Source: Zygnema cylindricum (lineage: Eukaryota > Streptophyta > Zygnematophyceae > Zygnematales > Zygnemataceae). From it: a DNA stretch of 54,146 bases. Below the pieces are notes generated by a model. That model was given only the letters and a program-made list of their open reading frames with translations, was not told where the DNA came from and made no database searches. The translations under genes were made by a program, and so were the position numbers. The stretch is from NCBI GenBank assembly GCA_037447655.1, contig JBBHKE010000716.1, positions 1 to 54,146 on the forward strand, in the 5' to 3' direction. The number at the start of each line of letters is the position of its first letter. The stretch's first letter is position 1. This document shows, in pieces, positions 9,801 to 21,061 of this stretch.

Positions 9801-12600
9801 TTTTCTCTTTAGTTTCTTATGGAATGTAAGTGCAGGTTAGATTTCAAGTACAAAATATTTCCGTGCATTGTACTTTATGCCACTTTTTTCATGAAGTTGA
9901 AAGCAGGTCTTGTTAAAGATTTCATTCATAAGATGTTATCTTTGTTGTGTCTCCGACATTCCTCATAGGTACCTTTGATGGAAAAGGTACCACGAATTCT
10001 AAACAAGGCACTGGATCGCTTTCCCACCATATTTGTTCTAAAGTTTCATCGTTTTTCTTTTTCTTGAATGGATGAAATGACTAATGGTTTTGTTGTTGGA
10101 TGGTTTCAAACATTTGTGGATTCTACGAAGGTTTCAAAAACACATTTTTGTCTTTTGACAAAGTGCATCTAATTTTTTTGTCAAAACATTGTCTTGTAAT
10201 CTCAGCTGAATTTAGGCTGGTATCTACTGTTAAAATAAATGCGCGTACCATAGTTTTAATGCGCAAAAAGGTAAGGAAACACTATATTGTGTTAACGCAT
10301 ACTATACGCGTGGAAAACCCATATAATACGCATGTGATACTGGGTCACCAGATCTAGTGTTTTTACCCGTTTTCACATCTTTAAACAGTGGTTCATACTT
10401 AGGAATATATTGCTTATTGCTCTATGAAGATCTATGAAGGTCAAATTTTGCTGTTCTAAGGTTCTAACCTTTAAGCTTTCTGATGAGTTTACCGGACCCT
10501 GCCATTTTTTTGTGAATTGTCTTATGTGTGGATGAATATCAGGCTCCAACCATTTTGAACAAGGACGTTAATCACCAGTCGACAGAGACCAATCAAGCCC
10601 GGAAGAGGTGAGTAAGAGAAGTTGTAAATGATGAAAATAATAATATAAGAGTTGCAGCTGAGCAATAGATGTTGTAAATACTGAACATAATAATATAGCT
10701 GTTGGGGCGAGGGTAATAGATGTTGTAATTGATAAAAATTATAATATCAAAGCTGCTTTTTGTGATGTCAACAACGAGCTGCTTCCTGTACCAGATATGT
10801 TATGTCGCTGATAATGTAACAACGGTAATGTTATTAAATAAAAAACCCTAAAAAATCCTAAAATTCCTAAACCTTTTAGAAAAAGGCAAATATTGTCTTG
10901 TTACTGGTGTGGTTTTTGGTGGTTTTGCATTCAGACTGAAAAGCAGCGAGGAGCTGGAGCTGGAAAAAATTGAGAGCATGCCTAAGTTTAAGGCTCGACC
11001 ATTAAATCCTCGAGTATGTTGTGGAACCTACACCACCCATCGCTATTAAAGTTAGTGGGTTACTACACCACCGCCCATCGTTATTAGTGTTAATGTTTTT
11101 TTCGCCACTTGAAACATCTTTTCTCCATGCACACTTGTCAGATTGTCAATCTGATGGTTGCTATTGGAAGGCAAGATTCCTACCTTCCTATTGGCGGTCT
11201 CCGATTGACAATCCGACAAGTGTTACGGAGAAAAGATGTTTCTAGTGCGAAGAAAACTCTAACACTAATAACGATGAGCGGTATAACGTTAACACGTCAT
11301 CAGAATTGTGTTACACTAAATTGTGTTCTGCAACATCCCTTATCATTGGCTACTTAGCTTAGTGTTATTAAAATAATGTATGATTTTGGCCTAAAAAACA
11401 ACTCATTTGAATTAGAGTGATTAACTTTAACAGTGATAGACAGTGTACTCTTTCCTTCCTTTTCCGCATTGTTCTGAAGGGTGACCTGTTTCCATTTATT
11501 TGTCTGTTTGTCTCCCTTTGGAAAAAAAAATTGCACATTGAACATTATTGCTTTGTACTTAGCCTTGTCTAATCCTGCCTCTTTATTTTCATTTGTTTTT
11601 ACTGTCCTATATCTTTACTCCCGTACATCCCTTCGTTTTCTCATTCTAATACTCTCACTGTTGGTGTCACTCTCCTCTTTTTGCTGGTCAGGTTTTACAG
11701 GGACCAGTCTTGCCTCCTAAAATGGGGAAAATTCAATCCAAAATTCTCCAGGTGGGTAATGAACTTTTCAACCTTGAGTAACTTATGAATGGTTTTTTGT
11801 ATGCAAACTTGGTCAGCAAAAAATTATCTGCAACTGTAGCTGTTTTTTCATTGTCATTGCAAATCTATAATTGCATGTCAGTGTATTTGTGGTATGTTAA
11901 AGATGTTCCTTCATCCTAAGGTCCGTAAAATTGTTTCTACTGTTTATACGGTTGTACTGTTTATACTGTTTCTACTGTTTTTACTGTTTGTCTGTTTGTA
12001 CTGTTTGTCTGTTTGCACAGTTTGTATGTTTATATTTTTTCTACTGTTTATACTGCTTGTCTGTACTGTCTACACTGTTTATGATGATTGTCTTTCTTTA
12101 CTGTTTATAAAATTTAGACTTTTTGTCTGTTTGTACCATTGATACTGTTTTTACTGTTTTTTGTACAGGAATCCAAATCAGAAAATTTCGTGAATCCCTT
12201 CTCCCAAGCAAATCCAAGTTTGCTGGCATGTCCTGCAAATCGAAAGGTGAGAGAAATATACTCTGCCTCCTCCTGCTCCTCCTCTTCCTTCACCATCCCC
12301 TCCTCTTCCTTGCTCACCTTCTCGTCCTCTGCCTTCCTCTTCCTTTTCTTTTCCTCCTTTTCCTTTCTCTTCCTCTCTTCCTCCTCCTTTTCTTGCCGTC
12401 AGTTGTTGGTGGAGGTAAAAGGATTCTCTTCAATTTTGAGATGTACGGTAAAACTTGACTTAATATATTCAATTAGTGGGCACAGGTCAATCGAAAGGCA
12501 GAAAGTTCTTTTATCGGTGGAACCAAGCGAAAACAACCTCCCTCGTATGTCCCCTTTTTTCCCAATTTCCCTATATTTACTGCCTTCTCTCTCTCTCTCC

Positions 12601-12691
<91 letters not shown>

Positions 12692-14756
12692 CCCTCCATC
12701 CATCCCCCCCCCCCCTTCCCCTCCATTCCATTCCATTCCATCAAATCCATTGAATCTTTCATTCATTCCTTTTTTCATTCATTTCCTTCATTTTTATTTG
12801 TCTTATTTTTATTTATTCCTGTGAGGCTTATCCTTGATTGTCTACTTTTTTCTCTCCTTTGCTCTTTCTCTCTCTTTATCACTGTCTCTCCCGATAAAAT
12901 TTTGCCATTTTGTGTTCTCTTTGCTAGTGCCTCCATTTCTAGTTTGTGTCATTGTCTTTTTCCGCTTCTCTTTAATTACTTTCCTCTCAATTCCTGTCCT
13001 TAGTTTTCTCTCTTCGCCTTTTTGGAAGAGTGAAAAATTGTAAAAAAACCTTAAGAGCTTGTCGATCTTCTCTCGACTTTTTTTGCTATTTCATGCTTTA
13101 TATCCCTCTGCCTCTTATTCCTCTTTGTCGATTATATGAACTTGATCTCAATTTGTTTTGTATAACCGACATTGCTTACAAGTCTTGTGAAGTCGGACCT
13201 CGTTCTCGAACCCCCCCCCCCATTTTTTTTATCGGTCCCCTTTTTTTGTTTGTAGTCCTTCCTAATACACCCATTTTAATTGCAATGCAGTTTACGAGAA
13301 AACGAAACAGGGAAATCTCAACATGATGGAACTGAACAGGCGTCGAAACTTCAAAAAAATGATGCTCTGAAATCAGATAAGGTACACTCCAAGTAAAAGC
13401 TCTGTTACATTAGTCGTGTATTGCTAATAGCATTAGTAACAAATAGCAATAATTCATTGCAGTTTTTTTTGGCACTGAACATAAAATAGCATTAATAATA
13501 CTAACTGATTTTTTCTTGATTGGTAAGCGGTTGAAAATTATCCATCACTCCGACCTAAATCAGAATCAATAACGCTTAAATAAAACCCGCAATGTCTATT
13601 TATTAACGCTAATAGCAATTCACGGTGTACTCTCGTATTGCCCTTCTTGTCAATATGCTCTCTATGGCTTTTAGCTTGCTAGTTCAACTCGAGGTAACCT
13701 ATAATTACTTTGGTGTCACGTCCATGTTATTTTTCTCCTCTCGCTCTCTCTCTCCCTCTCCCTCTCCCTCTCCCTCTCCCACTCCCTCTAATATTTGTAT
13801 ATTGCTTTGACTTGGCTTGGGCAGATATCTGAACCCCGAGGTTTTGTTTCTGTCTTAAGGTCAGTTCAGCCTTTAACTGTCCCAAAGGAGTTTAATTTCA
13901 AGACAACAGAGCGATCGAGGGCAAAAAAGCATGAAACGAAGGAGGATGAGAGGGTAAGGTTTTTTCTGGTAGTTTTAGGATTTTTTATTCTAACACACCC
14001 TAAAATAAACGGTTTAGACTCTTTTAACTTCTTTTCTGGATAAAACTGTCCTTCTTGTGGTTTCCACAGAAATCGTTTTGGACTAAATTTTGTCTGTTTA
14101 ACCAAAATTGAGGGAATCCAATGTCCAAAAACATTTTGAAAACATCAAATAACATGAAATGGTGAACGTACTAATCATGCGAACCAATGAAAAATTCCAC
14201 ATTAAATATTGTGACATTGTTGCTTGGGGTTATAAAGTATTTGAATTGTAAAGGGAAATCGTGTTCAAAAGTGTTTAAGCCGTATTGAAATGCTATACCT
14301 TCATGACCAGTATTATACTCGTAATATTTGGTTGTTTTGTGTATATTATGTGTATGGGGTAACCGAATATAGCGTTTCTGTACCTTTTCGCACATTAACG
14401 CTTTGTCTGAACTACAAAATTTTCGTAAATTTGGACAGATGGAGGTCTCAAAAATAGATGTTTCAAGATGGGAAAAGCGTGGTACTCAAGTGAGGCCGTT
14501 CCGGTTTGCTACGGAGGTGAGATGTGGCACCATTTTTGTTTTTATATCTTTCTCTTTTTCCTTCTCCGATCTTTTTTTTTTTTTGTCGTTGTTCTGTTTT
14601 GAAATGGTATTCCTGATAAGTGAAGACTTTGTACTATAACTTGAAACAATTTTACAATGTACGTGAAAATGGGTGGTTTCACTGTTGTAGGTGAGGGTGA
14701 AGGTTAAAGAAGGCAATAAAAATCAGCGAATGATTTCAAGAAACAAAGGAAAATGA
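3841..14756 (+). CDS. TPX2: TPX2 spindle assembly factor (16 exons, 580 aa)
   Basis: Exons: 3841-4000, 4838-4926, 5212-5258, 5721-5776, 6563-7010, 7743-7833, 9550-9696, 10543-10607, 10935-11013, 11692-11751, 12169-12246, 12486-12544, 13291-13381, 13825-13953, 14439-14516, 14691-14756. All introns are GT-AG, phases agree throughout, and the total is 1,743 nt. Residues 17-46 ([12 protein letters not shown]...ESWFQ) match the N-terminal plant TPX2 motif. Residues 368-394 hold the diagnostic [20 protein letters not shown]. Residues 506-520 ([15 protein letters not shown]) and 551-559 (VRPFRFATE) match later TPX2 repeats. TPX2 family proteins nucleate and bundle spindle microtubules, activate Aurora kinase and bind importin. 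The middle (120-360) is Ser/Lys-rich and poorly conserved. The protein is shorter than the Arabidopsis one (roughly 750 aa). Exon 5 and the exon 6-7 region are the least certain. Regulation is probably G2/M through the MSA site upstream. Confidence 0.9.
4494..4582 (+). repeat. Short tandem repeat TTTTCTGCAACTA/TACTTTCTGCAA in TPX2 intron 1
   Basis: About six degenerate copies of a 15-17 bp unit containing TTCTGCAA lie in intron 1, which spans 4001-4837. Confidence 0.7.
5281..5681 (+). repeat. (CTCTCC)n microsatellite with duplicated flanking block, TPX2 intron 3
   Basis: A pure pyrimidine CCCTCT hexamer array fills 5411-5590. The block ending CTCCTGCAAGGCCCTT then GGTTTACA-CTTGTTGTGTTTT occurs before it (about 5330-5410) and after it (about 5600-5681), nearly identical. 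The array therefore sits inside a larger tandem duplication. The long ORFs here on both strands are artefacts of the hexamer. Confidence 0.85.
5811..6435 (+). repeat. 32-bp minisatellite with higher-order structure, TPX2 intron 4
   Basis: About 18-19 copies of a unit like CCATGCTGTTTTAGGTCCATGTTATGTTATTT. A variant block of four units, marked by CATGCGGCTTTAGTCCC, TATTGCCATG and GTTTCATG, is itself repeated (about 6035-6160 and 6163-6290), giving a ~128-bp higher-order period. Confidence 0.85.
7125..7278 (+). repeat. CT-rich microsatellite in TPX2 intron 5
   Basis: A CTCTCT/CCCCTCT pyrimidine tract directly abuts the tRNA-like sequence. Pyrimidine-rich sequence resumes at about 7405-7515. 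Confidence 0.85.
7279..7350 (+). tRNA. tRNA-like pol III unit in TPX2 intron 5 (probably tRNA-derived or pseudo-tRNA)
   Basis: This 72-nt sequence forms a 7-bp acceptor stem (GGCCGGG with CTTGGCC, two G-T pairs), a D arm (GCTC...GAGC), and a perfect 5-bp T arm CCGGG-TTCGAAC-CCCGG. It ends in A and is followed by TTTT. Box A (TAGCTCAGTTGG) and box B (GGTTCGAACCC) are canonical. The anticodon arm is poor: only GTGT/ACAC pairs and the loop lacks T33, so no anticodon can be assigned. It is best read as a tRNA pseudogene or SINE head. Confidence 0.6.
7351..7354 (+). terminator. Pol III T-run after the tRNA-like unit
   Basis: TTTT begins at the base following the discriminator A, the standard pol III stop signal position. 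Confidence 0.5.
7856..7993. repeat. Degenerate CCCTAAA (telomere-like) tract in TPX2 intron 6
   Basis: A series of AAACCCTAAA, AAATCCC, AAACCCTT and similar variants resembles the complementary strand of the plant telomere repeat TTTAGGG but is too degenerate to be a telomere relic with certainty. Confidence 0.45.
8130..8900 (+). repeat. About 54-bp degenerate minisatellite, TPX2 intron 6
   Basis: The unit contains CACTGCCTTTCACTTTATCT then CTACAAT, CTGTCAC and TCTCCATATAACT. It recurs several times from about 8250 to 8550 and fades at both ends. Because the period is a multiple of three, one frame stays open for 280 codons (8064-8906); this is not a gene. Confidence 0.75.
9181..9575 (+). 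repeat. Array of duplicated 3' splice sites before TPX2 exon 7
   Basis: The acceptor plus exon start TTGCAG/AATGTTARAAAAAGT occurs at about 9231, 9413, 9455 (TTACAG), 9500 and 9544; the last is the acceptor of exon 7. The last four are spaced 42-46 bp, a tandem duplication of the acceptor region. A related partial copy lies at 9184. The first copy continues in frame for 16 codons and meets a GTAAGTG donor at 9287. Confidence 0.8.
11066..11285. mobile_element. MITE copy A3 in TPX2 intron 9
   Basis: The interior CGCCACTTGAAACATCTTTT CTCC and GGAGAAAAGATGTTTC pair with each other, and both match copy A2. The outer ATCGTTATTAGTGTTAATG pairs with AACACTAATAACGAT. It is about 220 bp and non-coding. 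Confidence 0.7.
11935..12165 (+). repeat. TACTGTTTGTCTGTT short repeats, TPX2 intron 10
   Basis: Irregular tandem copies of a 9-18 bp unit (TACTGTTTNTACTGTTTGTC) precede the acceptor at 12168. Confidence 0.7.
12274..12405 (+). repeat. Pyrimidine tract, TPX2 intron 11
   Basis: A nearly pure C/T stretch of CTCCTCCTCTTCC type runs along the sense strand of the 239-nt intron. Confidence 0.7.
12585..12790 (+). repeat. (CT)n microsatellite, TPX2 intron 12
   Basis: A long CTCTCT run (about 12590-12690) continues into CCATCC and CATTCC pyrimidine-rich repeats. Again the sense strand carries the pyrimidines. Confidence 0.85.
13413..13634. mobile_element. MITE copy B2 in TPX2 intron 13
   Basis: GTATTGCTAATAGCATTAG at the left pairs imperfectly with TTAACGCTAATAGCAATTCACGG at the right. 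The interior has GGCACTGAACATAAAATAGCATTAATAA, the family B internal word in altered form. Confidence 0.55.
13738..13790 (+). repeat. (CTCTCC)n microsatellite near the intron 13 acceptor
   Basis: About eight CTCTCC-type units end 35 bases before the acceptor of TPX2 exon 14 at 13824. Confidence 0.85.
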
Positions 14757-14933
14757 CCGCTACTTATCTACAAGGTACTGTTGTTTGTCCCACTCTATAA
14801 GTTAGGTTCAAATTTTAAATATGATTGCATTTTGGTTATTGATTTGGTGTTTAGGAAAGATAGTTTGTCTGGTGATTTAGTGTGGAATGCGTCATCCATT
14901 TTTGGGGAATTGTACAAAATCGCGATTATAGTT

Positions 14934-15077
14934 AAAGTGATTTATTAACGTTAAGACTTCATTAAGATTAACTGCACTTTGTTATGCTTTGCCACATGGC
15001 TCCATAAAGTGATTTATTAACGTTAAGACTTCATTAAGATTAACTGCACTTTGTTATGCTTTGCCACATGGCTCCAT
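14934..15077. repeat. Perfect 72-bp tandem duplication
   Basis: The segment 14934-15005 (starting AAAGTGATTTATTAACG, ending CACATGGCTCCAT) is repeated without visible change at 15006-15077, so it looks recent. It lies just 3' of TPX2. Confidence 0.9.
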
Positions 15078-15339
15078 ATGAGCCACATGACTATATAGTG
15101 TTGTCAACACTAACTAATGATTTTGGTCAAAAGTACACTCACTAGAGTGATTAACTCTAATACCGATGGCCTGTGTGTTTTTTAAGACAACCATCTGTAT
15201 GGTTTGAAATTCGATCTCCTTAAAAAAGTGTGTGTGGGGTATATTAACAGTGGTTGGAATGCGGTTGGTGAGGAGCTATTTTATTGCTTAATTATAATCT
15301 TTTATAACCTAATATACATTGTGGGTTCGATTATCGATA

Positions 15340-15575
15340 ATCAAAACGCTACTCTGTCTATCGTTATCAGAGTTAATAACACTATATCAGTGCCCCTAAA
15401 TTCTAGCCCTTGAACCTGGAATAGTATTAATAACACTAATTGTTTTTTTCTTATCGCTTTTTCTTTGAACGGTTTAGAATCAGCCATGTCATTCAGAATT
15501 GAAATAGAATTAATAGCACCAATATAAACTCCACGCTAATTGTTTCTTTACTTTAATAATGATTTACGGTGGACA
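15340..15575. mobile_element. MITE relative B3
   Basis: It contains GTTATCAGAGTTAATAACAC, GTGCCCCTAAATT and CCCTTGAACCTGGAATAG in family B order, and ends TAATAATGATTTACGGTG. The ends are degraded. A further degraded start (ACACCGTGAATCATTATTACC) lies at 15922. Confidence 0.5.
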
Positions 15576-17080
15576 TATTTTGCAGAAATTGTTTGTTTCA
15601 GAAATCTAAGCTATTGTAGGCTCCACTAATGGTGATAGACAGTTGTCGCCCTAACAAGACCCACACTAATAACAAAAAACACCAACTTGTAGTAAGTCTA
15701 CTGGGATAGGTTTGGGAAAGGTTTTCACCCAAATGTAAAAAATAAGATGTAAAATAAGATCCCGTTGAACATGCTCAAGGATCGACCTTTTGCAGAATCA
15801 GATGAATGAATCTGGTGATCGTGACAAAGAAAAAAAAACCTAATCGACCTTTTTAATTTCAATAAGCCGTTTTATTGTTAAGAAACCTTTTTCTTTTTCA
15901 CCTGTGAGTCAAGAACATGGTACACCGTGAATCATTATTACCGTGAAGGAATATACAATGTGGATTTTATTTTAGTATTATTAATTCTAACTTAGGTACG
16001 AGCAATGCCAACCACTTACCGAATTAGTGTTTTTAGACCAGAAAAATAGTTATTAAATAATTGTTAACACTATTTTATGTCCAGGAGCCAAAGAAAAAAC
16101 ACCGGCACCAGAATTAGTACTGAAAAAAATAAATAAATAAAAATATTAATAATTAAAAGCAGTTTTTTCACGTTGTAGTTTTTTCCAGTTTTCTCTGTTG
16201 ACCCTTTCTTAGGAGAAAGCTTGTGAGTAGCGAGGTCTCTTTTTTTAATTTCCTTCTTTTTCTGGTTTTTTTTTCTTTTTATTGTTTTTTTTTGTTTTCT
16301 TTTCTTTTTTTGGGGTTTTTTAACCGTTTTTTTTCTTTTTTTTACTTAATAAGATCGGGCGATGAATGTAGGGCATCTTTTTCGTCTTTGTTTAAAGACA
16401 TTTACGATTGGAGTGTCATGCCCAATTGGTTACGAATATTTTATTATAGCTTAATTTATGCTATTTCAGTTGTTATTATTGTTACTATTTGTTATATTTT
16501 CTCCTATTTGTGTGTGATTTGGGTGTTTTGGGGTGTTTTGGGCTTGAATGGGTGGGCAGACTTTTGCTTTGACTTTGATTTTGGAATCTGTACATTTCAC
16601 TTAAACGTCAACTCGATGAGGGGAAACACAAATGGACCCAAGTTCATTTTTTTGTGGCGAAGATTTTTGGGACGAATTTTTTTTTCTTGTGACGAAATTT
16701 TCTTGTGGCGAAATTTTTTTGTGGCGAAAACGTTTTTGAGGCGAATTTTTCTCGTAACATTTTTTTTTTTTTTTGTGGCGAAAAAAATATAGCCGAGCAA
16801 TGGCGTATATCGTAAATTCACTTGGTGAAATTTCAACGGGAATAATTTTATTATTTACTTCAAAGGTTGCGTTTAATATTCGACAAAACTACTCGACAAA
16901 TCCATTCGACGTGTTGGTTTTTACAGAATGAGAGTTTTGGCTTATGGAATTCATTACTTGTAAATTTCATTTATTTGTCCATCTATCCATCCATAGTCTT
17001 TTTTCGATCGGTTTTTTTTTTCTCTCTCCATCCGTCCATATTTGATCTGTTCCTTTGTAGCAATCTACAACGGTTTTAGA
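15576..17080. other. AT-rich non-coding stretch with short GTGGCGAA repeats
   Basis: Homopolymer T runs dominate. At 16655-16790 a unit like TTTTGTGGCGAAATTTT recurs about six times with varied T-run length. ORFs here are Phe/Leu-rich translations of T runs. Confidence 0.5.
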
Positions 17081-17082
17081 TT

Positions 17083-17155
17083 TTTCTAGGGGTTTCTAGG
17101 GTTTTTTAGGGTTTTCTAGTGTTTTTGAGGGTTTTCTAGGTCTTTCAGGGTTCTT
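17083..17155 (+). repeat. Degenerate TTTAGGG-like tract
   Basis: Short variants such as CTAGGGTTTTTTAGGGTTTTCTAG occur in a row, resembling interstitial plant telomere repeat but irregular. Confidence 0.4.
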
Positions 17156-19116
17156 AGCTTTTCTCCTTTTTTTTTTCTAATTGGTAATTTAATCCCAGCA
17201 AAAGCACAATCGAAAAGTCAGGTTTTTTGGGTTTTCTGGTTTTGTTTTCTCTCTGGTTTTTTTCTTATTGGTTATTCGATTCAAGCACAAATGTAGTCGA
17301 CATTCTTTTGAGTTTTTTTGTTTTCCATAATTTTTGTTTTTTTTCGTACAGTCAAACAGCAACATTTTTTTTTTGTTTTTTTCCCTTTCTTTTATTTTCG
17401 TTTTCCCAATAATGAAAACAACGTTGAAGGTTCGTTATTTTCGCCATTGGTCCCATCGACTTTCTCTTATTTTTTTGTATGTAAATATTGACTATGAAGG
17501 AAAAAGAATACATAAAGAAAACGAATAAACCATCTGAGCACATTTTTAGGGTTTTTTTGGGAATGGATAGAAACGGGTGGGATCTATTTAACAAATCGGT
17601 TATTTGTTTCGTCTCAATCATATTATTCTAACCATTATTCCAACCATTAGCTACATTCTGAATGGCTATTAGTAGTAAGAATTGTATAGTGTGGGGTTTA
17701 TTTTAGGGCTGTCAATCTTAATTTTTTACTAATTGGCATAAACGATAAACGATTTTTAACCGCTTACCAAATTAACAATATCAAAAAAATGGAGTATCTT
17801 TAATTTCATTCAATTGCTAGACAAATTGTCCACAAACTATTGTGACTGACGCAGATAAATGTCTCGAGTGTCATAATTATTTCGCGGCCGGTGCCGGTTT
17901 CGCCTGACATACACGGAGTTGTCAACCATTCGTGGCCCTTATTAGTCATTCATCCAGTACCTTTCCTCCATTGTTTTCAACCTCACTTTCATTTGGCCCT
18001 ATGATTGAGGATTGGGCTCTTGTCCGTGATCTAGATGTCCTCGGGGCATATCATTTGGGATCCCCTCCATAAGGACCCTTTCGATCAAAATAGAGGTAAA
18101 CGTCCATTTGCCAGGACCCACTTTGTATTTTCCTTGATGGCCTATTTTACTACATTGATTAGCAAATTTCGGAGGTGAATTCAAAGGGCAAGGCATAGCT
18201 GTTGATCTCCCAAATCTCGGTCGGAGTGGACGAGATTTTGACGGAGGTGATCAAGAGGATACAGCTAAGGAGGAGCGAATCTGTATGGGGAAACAAATTG
18301 GTGATGAGGATTCGTACCTTGATGAAGAGAGTGACGATGAGCAGATCATCAACTCGGTAAGATCGTTTTTTTCAACGGAACAAACTACTCGATTTGGAAT
18401 AAATATATTCGAGCCTTATTGGTGCTTAAACATCGATAAAGGTGGTGACAGAAGAGGGAACAAATGTCGATTGCACAGCGGAGGAGGTTGAAGAGGTGGA
18501 GGCAAAAGATAGAAGAAGGGTGGAAATTCTACAGTCAACCCTGACGGATAGGATCTTCGTAAAATAGCTTCCTTCGGATATAATAGCGTGGTCACATATA
18601 GACCTCTTGCTCGGATAAAGAGCAACAATAACATATAAATGACAACTTGGGCCATGCTAGGCTGTAATGTTATGCGAAATCGGACGGTGGACGTTGTAGA
18701 GGAGGGTGCATTTCTCGCCATGGTGGTGATCGCAATGTTGGTCGACGTCATGGTGGTCACTATGGCAACAGGGAAACTTCATCGACTCTTGCAATATTGA
18801 ATGAGACAACAGACAAACGTTTTCAATATTGAATGTCTTGGTCTATCTGAGCGATAACATCAAACCGCAAAAGGAGTGAATAATAGATTCCGAAACGTCA
18901 CATCATGTGTGTATAGACGCCACACTACTTGACAACATGCTCAATCTAACTATTACAATATGGATAAGTGTCACGAGCGGTCACGCAATCCCCATTGAGA
19001 AAGTTGGAACGATCCATCTAAATCTGCTTACATAGGAAGATAGCGAAATGGAAATTGTTACAAAAAATCGTTTACTTGGCGTTTTCTTTTTTCTGACGAC
19101 TCGGTAAATCTCTTCT

Positions 19117-19318
19117 AAGCGTACCGCAAATTGAGCACCAGTGGAAGGATACAAATAAGAGATTAATTGTTACACATTTTGAGATCGGATGGAAAGGTGA
19201 TTAGAGAAGGGGAAGTTAAGCGTACCGCAAATTGAGCACCAGTGGAAGGATACAAGCAAGAGATTAATTGTTACACATTTTGAGATCGGATGGAAAGGTG
19301 ATTAGAGAAGGGGAAGTT
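19117..19318. repeat. Tandem duplication, about 101 bp
   Basis: The segment starting AAGCGTACCGCAAATTGAGC at 19117 recurs at 19218 with only one or two differences, inside the decayed copia region. Confidence 0.85.
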
Positions 19319-19639
19319 ACTAACTTGATGGACAGCCGTTTTTTGTGGAGGAGGCCGACGAGAAATACTCTAACCGACAACGTAATTAGTCACATATTTG
19401 GACTCAAAAAAGACTAGAGCCTATTGCACACTACCAGATGTGCGATAAATATGAAGGGAACTAAAGGTTAATGATACTTCGCATCCGGAGAGAAGATTAC
19501 TTGATCTGACGGATGCAACCAAGGTCGACACATCCAAAAACCCAAAACCAAAAAAAAAACCAAAAAACCGCAACCGGTTAAGTATCTGAAATTTCGTACC
19601 CACCATCCATTCGGATTGGATCGTGTCCCTTTATGCGAG

Positions 19640-20405
19640 CTCATTAAGCCAAAGAGCATCGGTGGGAATAGGTATATTATGGTGATTTTGGAGGAGTATT
19701 TCCGGTTTTCGTGGTTGTTTCTGTTGAATGCGAAATTTTAGGCCTTTGAGAAATTTAAGGAATAGCAGATCATGGCGAAGAGGTAATGTGAGCGAAAATT
19801 GAAATTGATTCGATCAAAATAATGATGGAAAGTTTATTCTATTTGAAGCGTATTGCATGGAGTTGGAAATAAGGGAGCCATTCGGTGCTCCTTATTGTTT
19901 GGGATCTAATGGGGTGGTCGAGAGAAATAATAACACATTACTAGAAATGGTCAGGTGGTTATTCATTGATCCGACCAAAAAAAACTCATGTGGGTTGATG
20001 CGATTCTCACTACCAATTCCATTTGAAATCGGAGATTGCCTCCGTCTTTGGTGGCAAATTCCCCAATGAGTTGTGGTATGGTCGGAAGGCGACAATCCAC
20101 CATCTCCGAATTTCACAATGTCAAGCTAACGTGTTTATAGAGGGAGGGAGAAAACTAGCGAGGAGTTGGCCCAAAACCTTTGAGAGTTAGAGTTCGAAAG
20201 GAAATTTGTATTACGCCTATAATCTGGTTCGACACATTTTGGAGGAATCTGGCAAGTTTGATTTTCACGAGGATCTAAAATTGTTGCTTGAAAAATCAAC
20301 GACATTTCAGAGAAGATTGTATTTTGATGAAGAAGATGAAATCAGGTCTCGAACATTAAAAAATCGGATTCAGACATTTAGTCGGAATATAATGTTCATT
20401 TAATG
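19640..20405 (+). pseudogene. Decayed Ty1/copia integrase region
   Basis: Reading across several frameshifts and stops gives copia integrase landmarks in order. SIGGNRYIMVILEEYFRFSW (19650-19715) corresponds to the usual G.RY...DDYSR..W, NGVVERNN-NTLLEMVR (19910-19955) to the NGVAER..R.L.E..R motif with its catalytic Glu, and a segment near 20065-20110 reads NELWYGRKATIHHLRI, like the P.E.W.GKKP...HLRVF segment. It is heavily mutated with no open frame longer than about 70 codons. Flanking sequence at 18,000-19,600 may be the rest of the element, but I cannot read it. Confidence 0.65.
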
Positions 20406-21060
20406 AAAGGGAAAACGGTGTTTAATTTTGGTTGAAAAAAGGTCAAATTGACGTTGGTGTTCGTAGTTATGGGACTCAAAGTTTCCGAATACCTTCGAAC
20501 ACTCGGGAAACATGGATCAGTTTGTAAAGGTTGATTGGTCGCCACATAGTGAATGCATGACAAAAGGGAACTAAACCCATCCGAAAAAGATTGGTCAGAT
20601 TCTAGCTAAGATCATCCTTAATAGGTAATGTGAGCTTGATAGGCAACACTATACTTTTGCCACACTAAAACTAGGGCGTGACAAAATATAACAATAATAA
20701 CCAGCAAACATGTAAGGAACACATAGTGGTGAAATAAAACGTGAGTGTTGTTCTCATTTGTATAAGAGGTCGATATTTAGGAACATTTTGACCTCCGCCA
20801 TTTACTCTTTTTCTGATTTTCTTAAAGGTACGTTGAAACGATGCACAACCGATTCCAATGTGAAAATCTACTAAATAATAGCTTTTATTTGTAATATTCA
20901 GACACAGGTACCACTATGTTAGATGGTCGTTATCTCCAAGTCTTGTCCTTATCTATATAATTTTTTTAAACACATGGAATTTACACCTGGTTGGGATAAA
21001 AGTTCAAGGAAAATTGTGTGACCGAGGGTGAATTTTTGACACGTATATTCTTATCAGGAG
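20406..21060. other. Non-coding stretch, nothing recognised
   Basis: AT-rich sequence between the copia relic and the next inverted-repeat element. No codon-like ORF, splice-linked exon or repeat was identified. Confidence 0.4.
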
Positions 21061-21061
21061 A

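Noticed and set aside
12123-13003. ORFs of 100-204 codons on both strands
   Set aside because: CT-microsatellite artefacts overlapping TPX2 exons 11 and 12, which read in a different, conserved frame.
17999-18196. Minus-strand reading with CSKIGHQG, resembling part of a zinc knuckle
   Set aside because: Only one Cys and one His of the CCHC pattern fit and no neighbouring gag-like sequence could be read.
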